From the NCBI RefSeq assembly GCF_004345785.1, contig NZ_SLXI01000002.1, positions 12,470 through 76,469 on the forward strand: a stretch of 64,000 nt of DNA. The letters are read 5' to 3'. This DNA is from Bisgaardia hudsonensis (GTDB lineage Bacteria > Pseudomonadota > Gammaproteobacteria > Enterobacterales > Pasteurellaceae). The notes below the pieces were generated by a model. The model saw nothing but the letters and a program-made list of their open reading frames with translations, made no database searches and was not told the DNA's origin. Below, piece after piece: positions 57,444 to 64,000 of the stretch (positions are counted from its first letter, which is position 1; each line of letters begins with the position of its first letter). The position numbers were made by a program, and so were the translations under genes.

Positions 57444-60400
57444 ATGAAAACAGCAATTAACAAGAATTTTAAAAGATCGGTATTTACTCCATTACAAAAA
57501 AAATTATTATCTGAATTAAAGGAGATAATGATCGTTGATCAACGCCGTTTATTTGGGCGTATTAAAGGTATTCAGAATATAAAAAATGAACAAATACGAG
57601 AGGCGGTAGTCGCTGAAATTCAACAACAAATTCAAGTGGCACAACAACGTTTAGCCTTGCGTAAAAGTGCGGTACAAAAAATTGACTATCCTGAGGATTT
57701 GCCAGTTAGTCAACGAAAAGCCGAAATTTTGAAGACTATTGCTGAAAATCAAGTGGTTGTAATTGCGGGAGAAACTGGCTCGGGAAAAACAACACAATTA
57801 CCGAAAATGTGCCTTGAATTAGGTTTAGGGCAAAAAGGGTTGATAGGACATACCCAACCTCGTCGAATTGCCGCTCGTTCTGTTGCTAATCGTATTGCCG
57901 AAGAATTAAAAACAGAATTAGGGGGGATTGTTGGTTATAAGGTTCGCTTTAATGATCAAATTAGCGAGCAAACGCAAATAAAATTAATGACTGATGGTAT
58001 TTTACTTGCGGAGATTCAATCTGATCGTTTTTTAAATCAATATGATACATTAATTATTGATGAAGCCCACGAACGTAGTTTAAATAATGATTTTATTTTA
58101 GGTTATTTAAAACAATTATTAAAAAAACGTCCTGATTTAAAAGTGATTATTACTTCTGCGACGATTGATGTAGAGCGTTTTTCAACGCATTTTAATAATG
58201 CGCCTATTATTGAAGTATCAGGTCGAACTTATCCTGTTGAAGTGCGTTATCGTCCCATTGACCTTGAAAAAGATCAAGATCAACTACAAGGAATTTTAGA
58301 TGCCGTTGATGAGCTGCAAGCAGAAGGACGAGGCGATATTTTAATTTTTATGAATGGTGAACGTGAAATTCGTGATACCGCAGAAGCATTACAAAAACAA
58401 GAATTACGCCATACGGAAATTTTACCGCTTTATGCGCGGTTATCTGCTCAAGATCAAAATAAAATTTTTCATCCCTCTGGATTAAATCGTATTGTACTTG
58501 CTACAAACGTAGCCGAAACCTCGTTGACTGTGCCGGGAATTAAATATGTTATCGATCCTGGTACGGCAAGAATTTCTCGTTATAGTTATCGTACCAAAGT
58601 GCAACGCTTGCCAATAGAACCCATTTCTCAAGCTTCGGCAAATCAGCGAAAAGGGCGTTGTGGGCGTGTATCGGAAGGGATTTGTATTCGTTTATATTCG
58701 GAAGAAGATTTTAATTCTCGCCCAGAATTTACCGATCCTGAAATTTTACGCACTAATTTAGCTTCCGTTATTTTGCAAATGACGGCATTAGGGCTAGATG
58801 ACATCGATGCTTTTCCATTTGTTGATGCTCCAGATAAACGCAATATTCAAGATGGGATTAAGTTACTAGAAGAGCTAGGGGCATTTCATTTTGTTAAAAC
58901 AAAATTGGGTGAAAAACGTCAATTAACAGAAGTTGGGCGTAAACTAGCACAATTACCAGTTGATCCCCGTTTGGCAAAAATGCTTTTAAGTGCGGTTGAT
59001 TTTTCTTGTTTATATGAAGTGATGATTATTGTCGCAGGGCTTTCTATCCAAGATCCAAGAGAGCGACCACAAGAAAAACAACAAGCCTCTGATGAGAAAC
59101 ATCGCCGTTTTGCCGATAAAAAATCAGATTTCTTAGCATTTTTAAATTTATGGAAATTTATTCAAACGCAACAAAAAGAGTTATCAAGAAATCAATTCCG
59201 CCGATTATGTCAAAAAGATTACCTTAATTATTTGCGTATTCGAGAGTGGCAAGATATTTATCATCAAATTCGTTTAACGGTTAGGGAATTAGGTTTACCG
59301 ATCAATTCTACACCAGCAGAATATCCACAAATTCATACCGCACTTTTAAGTGGTTTGCTTTCTCATATTGGTATGAAAGAGGCGGAAAAACATCAATATC
59401 TTGGGGCAAGAAATGCGCACTTTGCAATTTTCCCCAATTCAGTATTATTTAAGAAACAGCCAAAATGGTGTATGTCGGCAGAATTGGTGGAAACTTCAAA
59501 ACTTTGGGGACGAATGGTCGCAGATATTGATCCGCAATGGATTGAGCCATTAGCACAACATCTAGTCAAAAAATCCTACAATGAACCTCGTTGGGCAAAA
59601 TCTCAAGGGGCAGTGATTGCCGATGAGAAAGTAACCTTATATGGTATTCCTATTGTCGCAAGCCGTTCGGTAAACTATGGCAGAATTGATCCAGTTGTTA
59701 GCCGAGAGATTTTTATTCAGTCGGCATTAGTGGAAGGAAATTGGCATACAAAACATAAATTTTTTCATCAAAATAGTCGGTTAATTCGTGAAATCGAAGA
59801 CTTAGAACATAAAAGTCGTCGCCGAGATATTTTAGTTAATGATCGTACTTTATTTGAGTTTTACGATCAACGAATTGGCACAGAAGTGGTTTCACAACGT
59901 CATTTTGATAGTTGGTGGAAAAAAGCAGAGAAAAAAGATCCTGAATTACTGAATTTTGAAAAGTCCTTTTTAACGAATGATGAAGCAAAAGTTAGCGAGC
60001 TTGATTTTCCTAATTTTTGGTATCAAGGTAATATAAAATTTAAACTGACTTATCAATTTGAGCCAGGTACAGAAGCAGATGGCGTAACGGTACATATTCC
60101 TTTACCTTTATTAAACCAAGTGGAAATGACTGGGTTTGATTGGCAAATTCCTGGTTTACGCAAAGAGTTAGTGATTGCTTTAATTAAGTCATTACCAAAA
60201 TCTTTACGCCGTAATTTTGTTCCTGCACCCAATTATGCTGAAGCATTTTTAGGGCGAGCCGAGCCTTTAGCAAAACCTTTGTTAGAGAGCTTAATTTATG
60301 AATTACGCCGTATGACTGGCGTTGAAGTCGATTCAGAATATTGGCATTTAGCCGACATTCCGAGTCATTTAAAAATGACTTTTAGAGTGATTGATGATAA

Positions 60401-61364
60401 AGGGCGTAAAATTGCAGAAAGTATGGATTTGGACGAGTTAAAATTCCAATTAAAAGAAAAAGTGCAAGAAATTATTTCAGCGGTTGCGGATGATAATATC
60501 GAGCAAACGGGTATTCATATTTGGAATTTTGATCATTTACCTCAATTTTACGAACAGAAAAAACGTGGTTTTACAGTAAAAGCCTATCCAGCGATTATTG
60601 ATGAAAAAGAATCCGTTGGGATTAAATTATTTGAAACAGAATTTGAACAGTCTGTGGCAATGCGACAAGGGTTACGCCGTTTGCTGTTACTTAATGTTCC
60701 CTCTCCAATAAAATATTTACACGAAAAATTGCCGAATAAATCAAAATTAGGTTTATATTTTACACCATTTGGACGGGTAATGGATCTGATTGATGATTGT
60801 ATTGCTTGTGCAATAGATAAATTAATTGATGATTTTGGTGGGTTTGTTTGGAATGAAACGGATTTTGAAAAATTACGAGATTTTATTCGTGAACATTTAA
60901 ATGAAATTACGGTTGATATTGCCCAACAAGTAGAACGAATTTTAACCTTAACCTTTGAATTAAATAAACGCTTAAAAGGAAAAATGGATTTTACGATGGC
61001 GTTTGCTTTATCAGATATAAAAAATCAAATAGCAGGGCTAATTTATCCTGGGTTTGTTGAAAATACAGGTTATCAACGTTTGCCAGATATTCAACGTTAT
61101 TTACAAGCCGTTGATAAACGCATTGATAAATTAATGCAAGATATTAATCGAGATCGAGCTTCAATGTTACGTGTTGAACGGGTATCAAAATCTTATCAGC
61201 AGTTACTCGGAAAACTACCAAAATCAAAACCAATTTCTGATGAGATTTTGGAAATTCGTTATATGATTGAAGAATTACGAGTGAGTTTATTTGCACAACA
61301 ACTTGGTACAAAATACCCTATTTCAGATAAACGTATTGAAAATTTAATTGATAGCTTAGGTTAA
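57444..61364 (+). CDS. hrpA: ATP-dependent RNA helicase HrpA
   Basis: A 1306-residue DEAH-box helicase (E. coli HrpA has 1300) that in E. coli acts on collided ribosomes and mRNA processing. Helicase motifs: GETGSGKTTQLPK (near 110-122), THTQPRRIAARSV-like GHTQPRRIAARSV, DEAHERSLNND, ITSATIDVERF, and QRKGRCGRVSEGI (motif VI). The helicase-associated domain and a long C-terminal DUF3418 region (EFEQSVAMRQGLRRLLLLNV) follow. Uptake signals lie at 57665-57673, 58988-58996 and 59337-59345. It ends in an uptake-signal hairpin that is repeated twice downstream. Confidence 0.96.
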   Translation: MKTAINKNFKRSVFTPLQKKLLSELKEIMIVDQRRLFGRIKGIQNIKNEQIREAVVAEIQQQIQVAQQRLALRKSAVQKIDYPEDLPVSQRKAEILKTIAENQVVVIAGETGSGKTTQLPKMCLELGLGQKGLIGHTQPRRIAARSVANRIAEELKTELGGIVGYKVRFNDQISEQTQIKLMTDGILLAEIQSDRFLNQYDTLIIDEAHERSLNNDFILGYLKQLLKKRPDLKVIITSATIDVERFSTHFNNAPIIEVSGRTYPVEVRYRPIDLEKDQDQLQGILDAVDELQAEGRGDILIFMNGEREIRDTAEALQKQELRHTEILPLYARLSAQDQNKIFHPSGLNRIVLATNVAETSLTVPGIKYVIDPGTARISRYSYRTKVQRLPIEPISQASANQRKGRCGRVSEGICIRLYSEEDFNSRPEFTDPEILRTNLASVILQMTALGLDDIDAFPFVDAPDKRNIQDGIKLLEELGAFHFVKTKLGEKRQLTEVGRKLAQLPVDPRLAKMLLSAVDFSCLYEVMIIVAGLSIQDPRERPQEKQQASDEKHRRFADKKSDFLAFLNLWKFIQTQQKELSRNQFRRLCQKDYLNYLRIREWQDIYHQIRLTVRELGLPINSTPAEYPQIHTALLSGLLSHIGMKEAEKHQYLGARNAHFAIFPNSVLFKKQPKWCMSAELVETSKLWGRMVADIDPQWIEPLAQHLVKKSYNEPRWAKSQGAVIADEKVTLYGIPIVASRSVNYGRIDPVVSREIFIQSALVEGNWHTKHKFFHQNSRLIREIEDLEHKSRRRDILVNDRTLFEFYDQRIGTEVVSQRHFDSWWKKAEKKDPELLNFEKSFLTNDEAKVSELDFPNFWYQGNIKFKLTYQFEPGTEADGVTVHIPLPLLNQVEMTGFDWQIPGLRKELVIALIKSLPKSLRRNFVPAPNYAEAFLGRAEPLAKPLLESLIYELRRMTGVEVDSEYWHLADIPSHLKMTFRVIDDKGRKIAESMDLDELKFQLKEKVQEIISAVADDNIEQTGIHIWNFDHLPQFYEQKKRGFTVKAYPAIIDEKESVGIKLFETEFEQSVAMRQGLRRLLLLNVPSPIKYLHEKLPNKSKLGLYFTPFGRVMDLIDDCIACAIDKLIDDFGGFVWNETDFEKLRDFIREHLNEITVDIAQQVERILTLTFELNKRLKGKMDFTMAFALSDIKNQIAGLIYPGFVENTGYQRLPDIQRYLQAVDKRIDKLMQDINRDRASMLRVERVSKSYQQLLGKLPKSKPISDEILEIRYMIEELRVSLFAQQLGTKYPISDKRIENLIDSLG

Positions 61365-61410
61365 AAATAAAAAACTTAGTGCTGTATTATGCTAAGTAGA
61401 TTTAACATAA

Positions 61411-61470
61411 AAGTGCGGTAATATTTTTATTTGTTTTAAAACAATAAAAAATTTGACCGCACTTTTTTAT
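61411..61470 (+). terminator. Uptake-signal hairpin A (after hrpA)
   Basis: AAGTGCGGT (61411-61419) and ACCGCACTT (61456-61464) are inverted arms around an AT-rich loop, followed by T residues. The whole 54-base element recurs with one or two changes at 62020 (B) and 63074 (C). Confidence 0.9.
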
Positions 61471-61549
61471 TATTAATTTGTTTGATTAATCATTTTTATA
61501 ATGCGTAAATATATAGTATCTGCTGGGCTATTATTAAGGAGAATTTATT

Positions 61550-61971
61550 TGGGAAAATCAAATAAAGTTGTTGTCCTTAATATTTACCAAATAATCTATC
61601 CCACTTTTCTTTTTTAGTTAGTACTGGATTACGTAAAATAGCAACAATCCAAATAATACAAAATACTAATGGGATTCCTGGTAGGATAAGAGCATACAAT
61701 AACCCACGATAATACTCGTCATTTAAGGGAATTAAATCAATTAAATGAGATCCAAAATAACAATAAGTGACACCAATAACACCAAGTAAAACAAAGATAA
61801 ATATTCTCTTTAAGCCTATCATAGCTAGTACGAAAAAAGTTGTAAATTCTTCCATTTATACCCCCAATATTCATTGAGCTACTTTATCAAATTTATTTGT
61901 AATTTCAATAAAAATCATTTTATTATCAATTTGTTAAAAAGATTCCAAATAATCAAGGTAATAAGGAATAG
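61550..61971 (+). pseudogene. Relic of a duplicated BRO-family gene: only the first and last codons remain
   Basis: The 162 bp at 61411-61572 align with 62020-62182, the leader and first codons of the intact BRO gene. The start codon there is changed from TTG to TGG (61550-61552). At 61933-61971 the last codons read VKKIPNNQGNKE-stop, matching VKNIPNNQDDKE-stop of the intact gene, and the following 3' region also aligns (61972-62019 with 63024-63073). The middle has been lost and is now occupied by a minus-strand gene for a 92-residue membrane protein. Confidence 0.88.
61577..61855 (-). CDS. Small membrane protein inside the BRO relic, unknown function
   Basis: A 92-residue protein with two strong hydrophobic segments (IFIFVLLGVIGVTYCYFGSH, near 18-37, and GLLYALILPGIPLVFCIIW, near 51-69) and a charged C-terminus (VLTKKEKWDRLFGKY). 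It lies on the strand opposite to the relic it replaced. No family recognised. A GGGGGT sequence lies upstream of ATG 61855, a weak ribosome site. Context in a variable cassette suggests an accessory role, which is inference only. Confidence 0.6.
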   Translation of the reverse strand: MEEFTTFFVLAMIGLKRIFIFVLLGVIGVTYCYFGSHLIDLIPLNDEYYRGLLYALILPGIPLVFCIIWIVAILRNPVLTKKEKWDRLFGKY

Positions 61972-62019
61972 TGCGATTGTTTTAATGTGTTAGCAATAAA
62001 AGGTAATTTTAAATAATTT

Positions 62020-62079
62020 AAGTGCGGTAATATTTTTATTTGTTTTAAAACGATAAAAAATTTGACCGCACTTTTTTAT
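62020..62079 (+). terminator. Uptake-signal hairpin B (between the BRO relic and the intact BRO gene)
   Basis: AAGTGCGGT (62020-62028) and ACCGCACTT (62065-62073) form the stem, followed by T residues. The loop differs from hairpin A at a single position. Confidence 0.9.
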
Positions 62080-62159
62080 TATTAATTTGTTTGATTAATC
62101 TGTTTTGATAATGTATAAATATACAGTATTTACTGAAATATTATCAAGGAGAATTCATT

Positions 62160-63023
62160 TTGGAAAATCAAATAAAGTTGTTTGAAGACAGTCAAATCCG
62201 CTCTGTTTGGGATAATGAAAAAGAAGAATGGTATTTCAGTGTGGTGGATATTGTAGGGCTATTAAGTGAGAGTAAAAATCCAAGGGATTATTGGTATCGT
62301 GTAAAAAAAAGAATGACAGAAGAGGAAAAAAGTGAGTTGTCGACATTTTGTCGACAGCTGAAACTTAAATCATCTGATGGAAAAATGTATGCAACTGATG
62401 TAGCCGAAATGCAAGGAATTTTCCGTATTATCCAATCTATTCCATCGCCTAAAGCGGAGCCGTTTAAAATATGGTTAGCTGAAGTGGGTAAAGAGAGAAT
62501 TGATGAAATAGTTGATCCTGAATTAATCATTGATAGGGCATTAGCTACTTATTTACAAAAAGGTTATTCAAGAGAATGGATTAATCAACGGTTACAAGCT
62601 ATTCAAGTGCGAAAAGAATTGACGGATACTTGGCAAGATCATGGGATTACTGCAGGAAGAGAGTATGCTATTCTCACCAATGAGATTTCAAAAGCATGGA
62701 GCGGTATGAGTACAAAGGAATATAAAGTACTTAAAGGATTAAAGAAGCAAAATTTAAGGGATAATATGTCCACAACGGAACTGATTTTAAATATGCTTGC
62801 AGAAACTGCGACTAAAGATATTACGAATGTTTCTCACCCACAAGGGCTAGAAGAAAATAAAAAAGTAGCACAACGAGGAGGAAATGTGGCGAAAGTTGCA
62901 AAAGACACTTTAGAATCAGAAACAGGTGTACCTGTTATCACTTCAAAAAATGCTCTTGATTTTGCTCAGCTGATTTCTGATGTAGTAAAAAATATTCCAA
63001 ATAATCAAGATGATAAAGAATAG
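62160..63023 (+). CDS. BRO-family (Bro-N) DNA-binding protein, phage antirepressor-like
   Basis: A 287-residue protein starting at TTG 62160 behind AAGGAG. The N-terminal Bro-N domain (SVWDNEKEEWYFSVVDIVGL, near 14-33, and PRDYWYRVKKRM) is the fold of phage antirepressors and baculovirus BRO proteins. Its middle has LATYLQKGYSREWINQRLQA and KELTDTWQDHGI, found in stand-alone bacterial homologues. The C-terminal 60 residues look like a flexible tail. Such proteins bind DNA and are usually phage-derived. No other phage gene is nearby. It lies between two nearly identical uptake-signal hairpins, downstream of a wrecked copy of itself. Confidence 0.85.
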   Translation: MENQIKLFEDSQIRSVWDNEKEEWYFSVVDIVGLLSESKNPRDYWYRVKKRMTEEEKSELSTFCRQLKLKSSDGKMYATDVAEMQGIFRIIQSIPSPKAEPFKIWLAEVGKERIDEIVDPELIIDRALATYLQKGYSREWINQRLQAIQVRKELTDTWQDHGITAGREYAILTNEISKAWSGMSTKEYKVLKGLKKQNLRDNMSTTELILNMLAETATKDITNVSHPQGLEENKKVAQRGGNVAKVAKDTLESETGVPVITSKNALDFAQLISDVVKNIPNNQDDKE

Positions 63024-63073
63024 TACGATTGTTTTAATGTGCCAGTAATAAAAAAGTAATTTTATAATAATTT

Positions 63074-63127
63074 AAGTGCGGTAATATTTTTATGTGTTTT
63101 AAAACGATAAAAAATTTGACCGCACTT
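63074..63127. terminator. Uptake-signal hairpin C (between the BRO gene and fghA)
   Basis: AAGTGCGGT (63074-63082) and ACCGCACTT (63119-63127) with the same loop as B except one base. It lies between convergent genes and can serve both. Confidence 0.88.
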
Positions 63128-63137
63128 TATTTTTATT

Positions 63138-63968
63138 TTATTTGCTTAAATTTTTAGCGTGGAATTTTATGTGATCTTCTATGAATGTCGCTATAAAATA
63201 ATAACTATGATCATAATTATCTTGATAACGAATAGTTGTATTTATCCCCATTTTTTTGCAAGCATCAGCAAACATTTCAGGCTTGAGCTGCGCTGGATAG
63301 AAAGGATCGGCTAACCCTTGATCAATAAGAATTTCATTCGCTACTTTACCAGATAGAATAAGTTGCATCGGATCGTATTGCTTCCAATCGTCTTTATTGT
63401 TACCTAAATAGGCAGTAAAGGCTTTTTCTCCCCAAGTTACAATACTTGGTGTGAGAATAGGGGAGAATGCCGAAACACTTTGATAAATGTCAGGATTTCT
63501 AAGTGCTAACACTAATGCACCCAAACCTCCCATAGAATGCCCAAAAATTCCTTGTTTTCCATTGGTATTAAAATTTTCTTTGACTATTTGACGTAATTCG
63601 TTGGTAATGTAGTCATACATTTTAAAATTTTTCATCCAAGGCTCTTCAGTGGCGTTTAAATAAAAGCCTGCGCCTTGACCTAAATCATAGTTTGGATCAT
63701 CGGCTATATTTTCACCACGGGGACTGGTATCTGGTGCAATAACAATAATACCTAGTTCTTCAGCATAGCGTTGAAAACCTGATTTTGTTGTGAAATTTTG
63801 CTCATTACAGGTTAAGCCAGATAAAAAATATAACACTGGGCAAGGTTCAGTTTCCGCTTTACTGGGAATAAAAGCAGAAAATGCTATTAAACAATCCAGC
63901 GTATTAGAATGATGTTGCCAAACTTGTTGGCAACCCCCAAATATTAAATGGGATTCTGTTTTTTTCAT
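63138..63968 (-). CDS. fghA: S-formylglutathione hydrolase
   Basis: An alpha/beta hydrolase that completes glutathione-dependent formaldehyde oxidation by splitting S-formylglutathione to formate and glutathione. At 276 residues it matches E. coli FrmB and YeiG. The nucleophile is in GIFGHSMGGLGALVLAL (Ser near 147), the Asp is in IDQGLADPFY, and the His is in YQDNYDHSYYF. ATG 63968 is preceded by TAGGA; an upstream in-frame TTG at 63983 is less likely. The partner dehydrogenase adhC usually lies immediately upstream, which here is beyond the right edge. Confidence 0.95.
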   Translation of the reverse strand: MKKTESHLIFGGCQQVWQHHSNTLDCLIAFSAFIPSKAETEPCPVLYFLSGLTCNEQNFTTKSGFQRYAEELGIIVIAPDTSPRGENIADDPNYDLGQGAGFYLNATEEPWMKNFKMYDYITNELRQIVKENFNTNGKQGIFGHSMGGLGALVLALRNPDIYQSVSAFSPILTPSIVTWGEKAFTAYLGNNKDDWKQYDPMQLILSGKVANEILIDQGLADPFYPAQLKPEMFADACKKMGINTTIRYQDNYDHSYYFIATFIEDHIKFHAKNLSK

Positions 63969-64000
63969 AAATTTTCCTAACAAGGTATTAAATAATATTA

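Overview
The window is a low-GC gammaproteobacterial chromosome segment from the family Pasteurellaceae. The main evidence is about 30 copies of the Haemophilus-type DNA uptake signal sequence (AAGTGCGGT or its complement), some in inverted pairs that form terminators. Gene orders also match that family as I remember it: rsxABCDGE-nth-transporter, yfcH-argR-mdh, kdsA-hydroxyacid dehydrogenase-lolCDE-aroG, and prfA-prmC-sirB1-kdsA. Citrate synthase is present. I recall H. influenzae lacking the oxidative TCA branch, so a relative of Pasteurella or a neighbouring genus is more likely than H. influenzae itself. No tRNA, rRNA, CRISPR array or intact insertion sequence was recognised.

Layout. 1-3.7 kb: the end of a type I restriction locus, namely the C-terminus of an AlbA_2/COG2865-like protein with a 21-bp in-frame tandem repeat, then hsdR. 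3.8-6.5 kb: an electrophile-detoxification module (NemR-type repressor, YqhD-type aldehyde reductase, glutathione S-transferase) with a matching palindromic operator in front of each transcription unit. 6.5-12.3 kb: gltA divergent from sucAB. 12.4-14.2 kb: an AraC-type regulator divergent from an exported, probably Tat-dependent, isochorismatase-fold hydrolase. 14.3-20.7 kb: cnoX and uup flank a very AT-rich two-gene DUF262 island that resembles GmrSD-type restriction genes. 20.8-29.6 kb: a small membrane protein, an SNF-family transporter, nth and the full rsx/rnf electron-transport operon, whose rsxC carries seven 120-bp repeats. 29.7-35.6 kb: yfcH, argR, mdh, argS, yecM and two lipoproteins. 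35.7-45.4 kb: translation termination (prfA, prmC), sirB1, kdsA, the LolCDE lipoprotein exporter and aroG, with an RDD-family gene broken by an in-frame TGA. 45.5-49.9 kb: dnaB, alr and pgi. 49.9-55.4 kb: an 0.8-kb gene-poor stretch and a 1563-residue trimeric autotransporter adhesin. 55.6-61.4 kb: yfeX, two small membrane proteins and hrpA. 61.4-64 kb: an array of small cassettes separated by nearly identical uptake-signal hairpins, holding a 92-residue membrane protein inside the wreck of a BRO-family gene, then an intact BRO-family gene, then fghA.

Housekeeping genes dominate. The accessory content sits in four places: the restriction locus at the left edge, the DUF262 island, the adhesin region and the BRO cassette array. 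The DUF262 pair and the BRO array are the strongest candidates for incompletely described systems. All four long tandem arrays (21, 6, 120 and 84 bp units) are multiples of three and stay in frame, so they can change protein length but cannot act as on/off frameshift switches.
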